From contig JALONE010000057.1 of the NCBI GenBank assembly GCA_025455125.1, forward strand, positions 1 to 6,645: DNA of 6,645 nucleotides, read 5' to 3'. Below are positions 1 through 5,983 of the stretch, piece after piece; within the stretch, counting starts at the first letter, position 1; each line of letters opens with the position of its first letter. The DNA comes from Bacteroidota bacterium (lineage in GTDB: Bacteria; Bacteroidota; Ignavibacteria; UBA10030). Position numbers and translations under genes: made by a program. The notes under the pieces were generated by a model, which was given only the letters and a program-made list of their open reading frames with translations, searched no databases and was not told the DNA's origin.

Positions 1-537
1 TTTCTGTCCCTTTTCGTCGATATCAAGTTTCGTCACCGCTGAACCGAGGATATGGCCGGCATCATAGAACTGCCCTTCAACTCCTGCAGCGGGCCTGAAT
101 GCTTCATGGTAGCGGAGGCTCACGAAACGAACCATCGTGTCGGCGACATCCATCACAGTGTATAGCGGCTCTGCGGGTGGTTCTCCGTGCCGCCGATTCC
201 GCTTGTTCACATACTCAACGTCCCGTTCCTGGATGTACGCGCTATCGTACAGCATCACGTTGCACAGGTCTCGCGTCGCCGCGGTGGAAAAGATCGGACC
301 ATCGAACCCGTTCTTGACCAGATTGGGGAGGTTGCCTGCATGGTCGATGTGGGCATGCGACAGGATGACGGCATCCAACGACGCGGGGTCGAAGGGGAAA
401 TTGCGATTGCGTTCGTAGGATTCGGCTCGCCGTCCTTGAAATAGGCCACAATCCAGGAGGATGCGGCTGCCGTTGACGCTGACCAGGTGCATGGAACCTG
501 TGACCGTTCGGGCTGCGCCGAGAAATTGGATGTTCAC
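1..537 (-). CDS. MBL-fold/beta-CASP RNA nuclease, N-terminal part (partial)
   Basis: Seen: a continuous minus-strand frame of 179 codons runs from a GTG at 535-537 to the left edge without a stop, so the C-terminus lies outside the window. The protein begins MNIQFLGAARTVTGSMHLV and continues with RILLDCGLFQG. It has the zinc-binding signature SHAHIDHAGN at residues 60-69 (H61, H63, D65, H66) and a second metal-ligand motif, DAGHILGSA, at about 159-167 (H162). Known: this pattern marks the metallo-beta-lactamase/beta-CASP family of RNA-processing nucleases (COG1236-like, about 450 residues, with a C-terminal RMMBL domain), which cleave RNA using two zinc ions. Inference: a cytoplasmic RNA exo/endonuclease; its exact substrate cannot be told. 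The GTG start is supported by GGAGGAG just upstream and by the family's usual N-terminus. It appears to have its own transcript, because a terminator separates it from the gene upstream. Family assignment is firm; no symbol is justified. Confidence 0.93.
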   Translation of the reverse strand, partial: MNIQFLGAARTVTGSMHLVSVNGSRILLDCGLFQGRRAESYERNRNFPFDPASLDAVILSHAHIDHAGNLPNLVKNGFDGPIFSTAATRDLCNVMLYDSAYIQERDVEYVNKRNRRHGEPPAEPLYTVMDVADTMVRFVSLRYHEAFRPAAGVEGQFYDAGHILGSAVTKLDIDEKGQK

Positions 538-541
538 GCTT

Positions 542-548
542 CTCCTCC
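542..548 (-). promoter_or_regulatory. Ribosome binding site of the beta-CASP nuclease gene
   Basis: The minus strand reads GGAGGAG, with its GGAGG core 6 bases before the GTG at 537. This strong Shine-Dalgarno match decides for the GTG start over the in-frame ATG at codon 16, which would remove the first beta strand of the fold. Confidence 0.75.
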
Positions 549-566
549 GGTTGTTTCGGTGGAGCC

Positions 567-595
567 AACATAGAAAGAAGACTCCCAAAATACAA
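567..595 (-). promoter_or_regulatory. Candidate promoter of the beta-CASP nuclease gene
   Basis: On the minus strand, TTGTAT (590-595) is followed after 17 bases by TATGTT (567-572), a weak match to -35 and -10 boxes. The -10 region reads TATGTTGG, which also resembles the TAnnTTTG element of Bacteroidota promoters. The -35 box sits inside the T-tract of the terminator just upstream. Transcription would start near 560 and leave a leader of roughly 20 bases before the GTG. Position supports it, since a promoter is needed after the terminator; the box matches alone do not. Confidence 0.35.
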
Positions 596-652
596 AAGCC
601 GGGTAACCGAAGTGAAGCGATCGCCTCTTATCGCTTCAACTTGGTCCCGGCT
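587..652 (-). terminator. Rho-independent terminator after the orphan receiver gene
   Basis: On the minus strand a long hairpin runs from 652 to 597. AGCCGGG (646-652) pairs with CCCGGCT (597-603), ACC with GGT follows after a 2-base bulge, then a short mismatched section. After that comes a perfect 9-bp stem of 630-638 with 613-621, closing an 8-base loop at 622-629. The hairpin is followed at once by TTTGTATTTT (587-596). A GC-rich stem with a T-tract is the classic intrinsic terminator. The tract is T-rich only in the minus direction, so it stops transcripts from the receiver gene or the operon above before the nuclease gene. Confidence 0.75.
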
Positions 653-747
653 CGTTCCAGCGGAACAATCCCATTACGTCGTATGCTTCAGTCGCCCACT
701 GTGCTTGCTTCGGTCGCTTTCGTTGCCTCTCCCTACGTCAAATCGTG

Positions 748-814
748 CTGTGAACGGTCGGTGCTACCAGCAAGTTCCGCCTCCCCTTGCTGGCGCGACC
801 GTGACCGTTCACAG
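748..814. repeat. Long interrupted palindrome just after the receiver gene stop
   Basis: CTGTGAACGGTC at 748-759 is the exact reverse complement of GACCGTTCACAG at 803-814 (12 bp). Inside, CCAGCAAG (767-774) pairs with CTTGCTGG (786-793) around an 11-base loop, with a 7 by 9 base internal loop between the two stems. It begins 3 bases after the stop codon of the receiver gene. No T-tract follows on either strand, so it is not a standard intrinsic terminator. It may be a 3' UTR stability structure or a REP/MITE-like element; the sequence does not say which. The rest of 653-747 holds only a small GTTCC/GGAAC hairpin at 654-666 and no gene. Confidence 0.7.
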
Positions 815-817
815 GCT

Positions 818-1213
818 TTAAGATGCCTTCAGCATGGCGTTGTTATCATCACGCAGCCGCTCATGCGCCAGAACGGTGAGAATCGCGTTCTTCATGGTCT
901 GTTTTGGAATGAACCCATCAGCGATTTCCACAGATTTTCGATGGTATTCACTTGAATCCATTGAAAGAACAAAGACTCGGGTATTCGGGAGCTTTTCCTT
1001 TATCGCCTTCGTTGCCTCAATTCCGTCAAAATTGGGCATGTGAAGGTCGATGAATACGATATCTGGTCTTTCTTTCACTGCGATAGTAACGGCGTCTTGG
1101 CCGTCGGCCGCCTCTCCGACGACCTCGACGCCAGATTGCGAACGGAGAAAAGAGGACAGAATTCGCCGGAAGCCCTCATGATCGTCCGCAAGCAAGATTC
1201 TCAAGTTCGACAT
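818..1213 (-). CDS. Stand-alone response regulator receiver protein (orphan REC)
   Basis: Seen: 131 residues starting MSNLRILLADDHEGF, which is a receiver domain and nothing else. The acidic pair is D10/D11, the phospho-acceptor is D56 (FIDLHMP), the switch residue is S84 (VFVLSMD) and the conserved lysine is K104 (GFIPKQ). After about residue 115 there is only a short charged tail (HERLRDDNNAMLKAS) with no DNA-binding or enzymatic domain. Known: single-domain receivers act through protein contacts, as CheY-like signal carriers, phosphate sinks or relay intermediates. The sequence style (LADDH, DLxMP, GIEAT) is that of NarL-type receivers, so it may derive from a NarL-type regulator that lost its HTH. 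Inference: its kinase may be the one encoded upstream, but it lies 318 bases beyond that pair and is probably transcribed separately at least in part. Codons look less GC-biased at third positions than in neighbouring genes. The start at 1213 is chosen for its strong ribosome binding site; the frame stays open upstream to 1411. Confidence 0.9.
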   Translation of the reverse strand: MSNLRILLADDHEGFRRILSSFLRSQSGVEVVGEAADGQDAVTIAVKERPDIVFIDLHMPNFDGIEATKAIKEKLPNTRVFVLSMDSSEYHRKSVEIADGFIPKQTMKNAILTVLAHERLRDDNNAMLKAS

Positions 1214-1218
1214 GTCAT

Positions 1219-1226
1219 CCCCTCCC
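1219..1226 (-). promoter_or_regulatory. Ribosome binding site of the orphan receiver gene
   Basis: The minus strand reads GGGAGGGG, with the GGAGG core 7 bases before the ATG at 1213. It supports the 131-residue receiver over the in-frame upstream ATG at 1345, which has a weaker GAGGG and would add 44 residues unlike any receiver N-terminus. Confidence 0.7.
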
Positions 1227-1258
1227 ACGAAATCCGAAGACGCAGTTGGATTCAATCC

Positions 1259-1351
1259 GAAGCGATACGCGGACTCCAGAGAGTTCCCATTCATCCCTGC
1301 TTCGGTCGCCGCTATCAACTCTAATCTTTTCTCTGGAGTCCGCATCGCTTC
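1259..1351. repeat. Long inverted repeat upstream of the orphan receiver gene
   Basis: The left arm at 1259-1281 is GAAGCGAT, AC, then GCGGACTCCAGAG. The right arm at 1331-1351 is CTCTGGAGTC followed by CGCATCGCTTC. The arms are reverse complements over 21 bases, with only the 2-base AC bulge as a difference, and enclose 49 bases. It lies in the leader or promoter region, 46 bases before the receiver start. No T-tract follows on either strand, so a terminator is unlikely. A folded leader RNA, a recombination or insertion scar, or a small non-autonomous element remain possible. Confidence 0.75.
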
Positions 1352-1400
1352 ATCCCTCACTGGTCTAAAGTCCGAGCGTCTCTTCTCAGACTGCGTGTGC

Positions 1401-1433
1401 AATATACACAACGAGGGTGGCCGTCTGCCTCAA
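1401..1433 (-). promoter_or_regulatory. Weak candidate promoter of the orphan receiver gene
   Basis: The minus strand carries TTGAGG (1428-1433) and, downstream, TGTATATT (1401-1408). The spacing is 19 to 21 bases depending on the hexamer chosen, longer than ideal, so an activator would probably be needed. The motif array at 1450-1531 lies upstream of it. Transcription from here would give a leader of about 180 bases containing the inverted repeat. Speculative. Confidence 0.22.
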
Positions 1434-1449
1434 GGAGGAACGGTATTTT

Positions 1450-1531
1450 GGCGATTACGAGGACGAACGTAGGTGCTACGGGGATTACCGTAGTGGGATC
1501 GGGGAAAGCGGGGATATTGAGGGAATTACCG
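1450..1531. promoter_or_regulatory. Three spaced GRATTAC-like motifs with a palindrome: possible operator
   Basis: GGCGATTACGA at 1450-1460, GGGGATTACCG at 1480-1490 and GGGAATTACCG at 1521-1531 are copies of one motif. Their starts are 30 and 41 bases apart, close to three and four helical turns. The middle copy lies in a palindrome, CTACGG (1476-1481), six bases, CCGTAG (1488-1493). Known: NarL/LuxR-type response regulators bind short inverted repeats. Inference: this may be a binding site of the regulator encoded just upstream, controlling the receiver gene. The third copy abuts the regulator's stop codon. No T-tract follows the palindrome, which argues against a terminator. The 318-base stretch 1214-1531 holds no gene I can support. 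Confidence 0.35.
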
Positions 1532-2188
1532 CTAAAGCTTGCTCTTGTTCTCGATGGCAAAGCGAACGAGGTTCGCCGTATCGTGGATGTCGAGTTTTTG
1601 CATGATGTTTGTCCGATGCGTGTCAACGGTGCGCGGACTAATGAACAGCTTTTCAGCGATCAACTGATTGTTCAATCCGTCTCCGATGCAGAGCAACACT
1701 TCGCGCTCACGCTTCGTGAGTGGAATCTCATCGGAAGGCTGCGCTGCGGGATGACCGTCGGAGGTTCGAAGATATCCCTGCACCATGATCTCGGAGACGC
1801 GCGGGCTGAAGAACTTCTCTCCCCGGGCGACCGCAGAGATCGCATTCGCCAGTTCGTCCCGACCGCTGTCCTTGAGCACGTATCCCCCTGCCCCCGCCTT
1901 CAAGATCTGGAAGACGTATTCTTCGTTGTCGTGCATCGTGAGGACGAGCACGCGGACGTTGGGATCCTTCTCCCGGATGATCCTCGTCGCTTCCAGGCCG
2001 GTCATCTTCGGCATCGAGAGATCCATGACCACGACATCGGGCTGCAGTTTCTTCGTCAGCGCGACCGCTTCTTCTCCGTCCCCCGCCTCCCCTACAACGA
2101 CGAACTCCTTGTGGGGTTCGAGTAATTTGATGAGACCGCTGCGAACGAGCGGGTGATCATCAGCGAGAAGAATATGGATCTTGCTCAT
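1532..2188 (-). CDS. NarL/FixJ-family response regulator (REC + LuxR HTH)
   Basis: Seen: 218 residues. A receiver domain fills residues 3-120, with the acidic pair D10/D11, phospho-acceptor D56 (VVMDLSMP), switch residue T84 (VLVLTMHD) and K106 (GYVLKD). A linker of about 35 residues leads to a LuxR-type helix-turn-helix at about 155-215, opened by LTKREREVL with the recognition region SPRTVDTHRTNI. Known: these are DNA-binding transcription factors that dimerise on phosphorylation. The ATG lies in a 4-base ATGA overlap with the kinase stop, a sign of translational coupling, and a GGAG sits 6 bases before it inside the kinase gene. Inference: it is the cognate partner of that kinase, since NarL-type regulators pair with HisKA_3 kinases. 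Its targets are unknown; the motif array downstream is one candidate. The length is normal for the family and all key residues are present. Confidence 0.95.
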   Translation of the reverse strand: MSKIHILLADDHPLVRSGLIKLLEPHKEFVVVGEAGDGEEAVALTKKLQPDVVVMDLSMPKMTGLEATRIIREKDPNVRVLVLTMHDNEEYVFQILKAGAGGYVLKDSGRDELANAISAVARGEKFFSPRVSEIMVQGYLRTSDGHPAAQPSDEIPLTKREREVLLCIGDGLNNQLIAEKLFISPRTVDTHRTNIMQKLDIHDTANLVRFAIENKSKL

Positions 2189-4158
2189 TTCGGCTCCGAG
2201 TCAGCAATTGGGACGTCTACGGATACCACGGTGCCTTCCCCGGGGGATGAATCGACGCGAAGTGTTCCGCCAAATTGCGAGGCCCGCTCTCGCATGCTCA
2301 CGAATCCGAGGCCGTGGCCAAACGATGAGGATGAGGGCATTCCCTTCCCATTGTCCTCGATGATGAGGCGAATGCGGTCGGCCCGCTTGATGATCTGCAC
2401 CGTTACCGTGTCGGCCGCCGCATGACGAAGGACGTTTGTGAGTGCCTCCTGGACGATGCGGTAGAGAGAGACTTCGAGGAGCCGGTGCAGGCGACTCGTC
2501 AGACCATGATTCTGGAACGTCGTGACGATGGCATGTTTCTTCCGGAACTGCTCGCAAAGCATTTGAAGCGCAGGGGCCAACCCGAAATCGTCCAGCACGC
2601 TCGGCATCAACGTGTAGGACATTTGGCGGGCCTCACGCATGAGCCCATCGAGCAGGTTCTTCATTTCAGTGATCCGTTCGCGCGCATCGCCGCTCGACGC
2701 CACGGAATCCTCAAGGATCTCGAGGTTGAACTTGATGGCTGTCAGCATCTGGCCGATGCCATCGTGGATCTCCTTGGCGATCCGGCGGCGCTCCTCTTCC
2801 TGCGCCTCGACGCGCGAAATGGAGAGCCGCTCGAGCTCCTGCTCTCGGGCAACCACCCGTTCATATTGCCGGATGTTCATCAGGGCGATCGCGCTCTTTT
2901 CCGCCAAGGAGACCAGCAAACGGAGTTCTCGTTGACCGGGCTCGCGCCTGGAGCGAAATCCGACCGCCAAGGATCCGATCAGTTCTGTGCCGATGCTCAG
3001 CGGCGACCAGACCGAAGTGCGGAGCTGTTCGCGCACATGCAGATCCTTGAGGAAAGGCGTGATCTGCTCGGCGCCCGGCTCAACAGCCGTCTGATCTTGC
3101 CGGATGATGATCCCGCGGAATGCCTCATCCATCACCATCTCGCTTTCGGCCACCGCAATGGCTCCGTGCATCATCCGCCAGACTGCGCGCGAATGATCTT
3201 CATCGAGCGTCAGCAATCCTGCCCAATCGCCTTGCACGAGGCTGACCGCATGCTGGAGGATGGCGGCGAAGACGGTATCGGCATCGGCGACGCCGACGAT
3301 CTTTCGGTCGATCTCGCTCAGCGCCTCCTGTTCCCACCGCCATAACGCTTGCTCCCGTTCCAACGATTTCCGCTCGGTCACGTCACGGAGAAACACTTCA
3401 AGCGCCTTCACGCCATTCCACGTGATGATCCGCGCATTGACGTCGAGATCGAGCAGCCGCCCGGTGCGCGTATAGCCGCGGATGTCGGCATGGGAGAGAA
3501 CGACCGTTCCCGGCTCTTGTTCGAGCACGCCACCGCCGAACACCGGCCTGCTTGAGGAGACCATTGACGCGAGAAAATCGACTGATGCGAGCTCCTCCGG
3601 ACGTTCATAGCCGAACAGCTGCGCTGCGGTCGCATTTGCATACAGCACGCGGTCGCCATGCAAGACAACGATGCTGTCCGTTGAGCCCGCCAGAAGCGCT
3701 GACGCACCGTCCATTGGAAGCGATGATGTCCGAAGGTCTGTTCCGTCGGATGCGGCGACGAGGAGGTGCAGCAATGCAGAGCGGCCTGGACGGAGCGGGA
3801 TCAGATGTCCTTCGAACACGCGGGCCGGTTCCATGTGGGAATCGATGAGCGGTCCGGTCCATTCCTGCCCGTTGCGGACCGCTTCCTCGATGACCGCAGA
3901 AGCGGGTATGGAACCCGACGCACGGGAGGGAATGATGAAGCGGCTGAGCGCGATATCGCTGTCGCCAAAGAGCCGCACCGCTGCAGCATTGCGCGCAGTG
4001 ACTCTTTGCGTTTCAAGGATGACTGTGGGGACCGGCGACTTGTGGTAGGATGCCGATGACAGGGCACGTGCTCCTGAGCGCCGCCACCAGACAACGGCGA
4101 CGGCGAGGGGAACGATCACCGCGGATGCGGTGAGGGCGACCAGGGTTTGTCCGTCCAT
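2185..4158 (-). CDS. Membrane-anchored PAS-GAF sensor histidine kinase, NarX/DegS type
   Basis: Seen: 657 residues. One N-terminal membrane helix (about 5-25) ends in WWRR, and almost no residues precede it, so there is no extracellular sensor. A divergent PAS-like segment follows at about 41-135, then a clearer PAS domain at about 155-264 ending DVTERK, then a GAF domain at about 280-430. A short coiled-coil leads to the HisKA_3 dimerisation helix RRRIAKEIHDGIGQ, with phospho-acceptor H465. The HATPase_c domain has N575 (EALTNVLRHA), DNGKGM at 602-607 and GHGLGF at 614-619. Known: it autophosphorylates on histidine and passes the phosphate to a NarL-type regulator. Inference: the input is cytoplasmic, such as a small molecule or redox state; I see no haem or flavin signature that would decide it. 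It starts 20 bases after gcvH with only a weak ribosome binding site (GGCGG) and overlaps the regulator by 4 bases. No catalytic residue is missing. Confidence 0.94.
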   Translation of the reverse strand: MDGQTLVALTASAVIVPLAVAVVWWRRSGARALSSASYHKSPVPTVILETQRVTARNAAAVRLFGDSDIALSRFIIPSRASGSIPASAVIEEAVRNGQEWTGPLIDSHMEPARVFEGHLIPLRPGRSALLHLLVAASDGTDLRTSSLPMDGASALLAGSTDSIVVLHGDRVLYANATAAQLFGYERPEELASVDFLASMVSSSRPVFGGGVLEQEPGTVVLSHADIRGYTRTGRLLDLDVNARIITWNGVKALEVFLRDVTERKSLEREQALWRWEQEALSEIDRKIVGVADADTVFAAILQHAVSLVQGDWAGLLTLDEDHSRAVWRMMHGAIAVAESEMVMDEAFRGIIIRQDQTAVEPGAEQITPFLKDLHVREQLRTSVWSPLSIGTELIGSLAVGFRSRREPGQRELRLLVSLAEKSAIALMNIRQYERVVAREQELERLSISRVEAQEEERRRIAKEIHDGIGQMLTAIKFNLEILEDSVASSGDARERITEMKNLLDGLMREARQMSYTLMPSVLDDFGLAPALQMLCEQFRKKHAIVTTFQNHGLTSRLHRLLEVSLYRIVQEALTNVLRHAAADTVTVQIIKRADRIRLIIEDNGKGMPSSSSFGHGLGFVSMRERASQFGGTLRVDSSPGEGTVVSVDVPIADSEPK

Positions 4159-4178
4159 GACCGCCGGGGGGATTGGCG

Positions 4179-4559
4179 TTATTTGCCGATCAGTGATTTG
4201 TAGGCCGGCGCGTCAAGGAGCGCGCTGACCTCAGCTGGATTGGCGATTGCGATCTTTACCATCCAGCCATTGTTGTAGGGGTCTTTATTCACGGATTCGG
4301 GTTGATCCTGGACCGCCTTGTTGACCTCTACGATCTCGCCAGTGATCGGCGCGTAGAGTTCGGAGACGGCCTTCACCGCTTCGATGGTACCGAACGTCTT
4401 GCCTTGTTCCACCTTCGTGCCCACGGCGGGAAGTTCGACAAACACGATGTCGCCCAACTCGCCTTGCGCGAATTCCGTGATCCCCACCCAGCCAAAACCG
4501 CCCTCGACTCGGATCCACTCGTGGTCTTTCGTGTATTTCAGGTTTTCGGGGACGTTCAT
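4179..4559 (-). CDS. gcvH: Glycine cleavage system H protein
   Basis: Seen: 126 residues, the full family length, beginning MNVPENLKYTKDHEWIRVEG. The lipoyl-attachment segment GTIEAVKAVSELYAPITGE carries the modifiable lysine at K63. NKDPYNNGWMVKI near residues 91-103 is the conserved C-terminal signature. Known: H protein carries the lipoyl-bound aminomethyl group between the P, T and L proteins in the cytoplasm. It can also act as a hub in lipoate synthesis and transfer. The start is set by an ATG with GAGG 6 bases upstream. It lies 39 bases after accC and 20 before the kinase gene, with no other gcv gene in the window. H proteins are often found apart from the P and T genes, so this is not a defect. 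The biotin carrier gene two places upstream is a structurally related swinging-arm protein, but sequence identity makes this one clearly GcvH. Confidence 0.97.
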   Translation of the reverse strand: MNVPENLKYTKDHEWIRVEGGFGWVGITEFAQGELGDIVFVELPAVGTKVEQGKTFGTIEAVKAVSELYAPITGEIVEVNKAVQDQPESVNKDPYNNGWMVKIAIANPAEVSALLDAPAYKSLIGK

Positions 4560-4598
4560 GGGTGCCTCGTAGGAATGTGGTGATGGAGGAGATATCGA

Positions 4599-5945
4599 TT
4601 ACGATTCCTGGTCCATCGAGAACGACTCGATGAACTTGGTGTCGAAGTTCCCGCTTCGGAAGCGATCGTTCCGCATGAGCTTCTTGTGGAACGGGATCGT
4701 CGTCTTGATCCCCTCGATGATGAACTCATCGAGCGCGTGGTACATCTTTTCCACCGCTTCGTCGCGAGTCCGGCCTTTGACGATCAGCTTGGCCACAAGG
4801 GAGTCATAGTACGGCGGGATCAGATAATCCTGGTACGCATGGGTGTCGACGCGAACGCCGAATCCTCCGGGGAAATGGAGACTGGTGATCCGTCCCGGCG
4901 AGGGGCGGAATCCCTGATACGGATCCTCCGCGTTGATGCGGCATTCGATGGCGTGCCATTCCGGCTTTGGTGCGGTCTTACGGAGCTTCTCTCCCGCCGC
5001 CATGCGGATCTGCGTCTTCAGGAGGTCGACCGAATAGACCTCCTCGGTCACGGGATGCTCGACCTGGATCCGCGTGTTCATTTCCATGAAATAGAAGTTC
5101 TTGTTCTTGTCAAGCAGGAACTCGATGGTTCCGGCACCGACGTAGTCGACGCTCTTTGCACCTTTGACCGCTGCCGCGCCCATTGCGGCACGGAGTTCCG
5201 GCGTCAACGCCGGCGACGGAGCCTCTTCCACGAGTTTCTGATGACGGCGTTGGATGCTACAGTCGCGTTCGCCGTAGTGGATGATCGTGCCGAAACGGTC
5301 ACCCATCACCTGGATCTCGACGTGACGCGGTTCCTCGATATACTTCTCGATGTAGACCGCCGCATTCCCGAATGCGGATTCCGCCTCGTGGCTTGCCGTG
5401 CGAAATGCATTCTCCAATTCGTCCCCCGAACGGACGATGCGCATACCGCGGCCGCCGCCGCCCGCAGTCGCCTTGATGATGACCGGATACCCGATCTCGC
5501 CGGCGATGCGCATCGCATCCGTAAGATTCGAGATGATCCCATCGCTGCCGGGGACGACGGGGACGCCCGCCTTCCGCATGGTATCCTTCGCGAGCGCCTT
5601 GTCTCCCATCGCGCTGATGGCATCCGGATGCGGCCCGATGAATGTGATGCCCGAGCTTCCGCAGATGTCGGCGAAGTTCGCATTCTCCGCGAGAAATCCA
5701 TACCCCGGATGGATCGCATCGGCATTCGTTACTTCCGCCGTCGCGATGATGCGCGGAATATTCAGATAGCTCTCTTTGCTTGCGGGGGGACCAATGCAGA
5801 CTGCTTCATCGGCAAACTTGACGTGCAGCGAATCGCGGTCGGCCTCGGAATACACGGCAACCGTACGAACGCCGAGTTCGCGTGCAGCCCGGATGACCCG
5901 CAGAGCGATCTCGCCACGGTTGGCGATGAGGATCTTCTTGAACAA
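4599..5945 (-). CDS. accC: Acetyl-CoA carboxylase, biotin carboxylase subunit
   Basis: Seen: 448 residues, matching the usual length of about 450. The N-terminal domain opens FKKILIANRGEIALRVIRA. The ATP-grasp domain includes K116, the glycine-rich loop AGGGGRGM (161-168), GERDCSIQRRHQK (225-237), and the active-site segment MEMNTRIQVEHPVTEE with E288, R292 and E296. The C-terminal domain contains ECRINAEDP (334-342). Known: it carboxylates the biotin of AccB using ATP and bicarbonate, the first half-reaction of malonyl-CoA formation for fatty acid synthesis. The start codon is TTG (5943-5945). No in-frame ATG occurs before residue 113, and the protein begins exactly where the family does; the ribosome binding site (AAGG, about 8 bases upstream) is modest. 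It lies 38 bases after accB. Pyruvate or propionyl-CoA carboxylase subunits share this fold, but the adjacent accB and efp favour acetyl-CoA carboxylase. Confidence 0.96.
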   Translation of the reverse strand: MFKKILIANRGEIALRVIRAARELGVRTVAVYSEADRDSLHVKFADEAVCIGPPASKESYLNIPRIIATAEVTNADAIHPGYGFLAENANFADICGSSGITFIGPHPDAISAMGDKALAKDTMRKAGVPVVPGSDGIISNLTDAMRIAGEIGYPVIIKATAGGGGRGMRIVRSGDELENAFRTASHEAESAFGNAAVYIEKYIEEPRHVEIQVMGDRFGTIIHYGERDCSIQRRHQKLVEEAPSPALTPELRAAMGAAAVKGAKSVDYVGAGTIEFLLDKNKNFYFMEMNTRIQVEHPVTEEVYSVDLLKTQIRMAAGEKLRKTAPKPEWHAIECRINAEDPYQGFRPSPGRITSLHFPGGFGVRVDTHAYQDYLIPPYYDSLVAKLIVKGRTRDEAVEKMYHALDEFIIEGIKTTIPFHKKLMRNDRFRSGNFDTKFIESFSMDQES

Positions 5946-5983
5946 GGAAGTGCCTTTTTCGATGGAGGGGAGTCGGGCGATGA

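Noticed and set aside
242..595. Minus-strand frame of 117 codons at the left end
   Set aside because: It is a shifted frame of the beta-CASP nuclease. The correct frame runs 537 to 1 with intact zinc motifs and has no stop in the window.
748..814. Integron attC site
   Set aside because: The size and fold are suggestive, but the ends lack the RYYYAAC and GTTRRRY core boxes and no integrase or cassette array is nearby.
461..955. Plus-strand open frame of 164 codons over the intergenic region and the nuclease start
   Set aside because: It crosses the terminator hairpin and overlaps two real genes antisense; no domain and no good ribosome binding site.
614..1351. GAAGCGAT as a shared core of a repeat family flanking the receiver gene
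   Set aside because: The 8-mer is in both hairpins, but it also occurs within the kinase and accC coding sequences, so sharing it is probably chance.
2422..3345. Plus-strand open frame (307 codons) opposite the histidine kinase
   Set aside because: Same antisense effect; the opposing strand has full kinase motifs and this product resembles no family.
4560..4598. Glycine riboswitch ahead of gcvH
   Set aside because: The gap is only 39 bases and holds just the ribosome binding site; there is no room for an aptamer.
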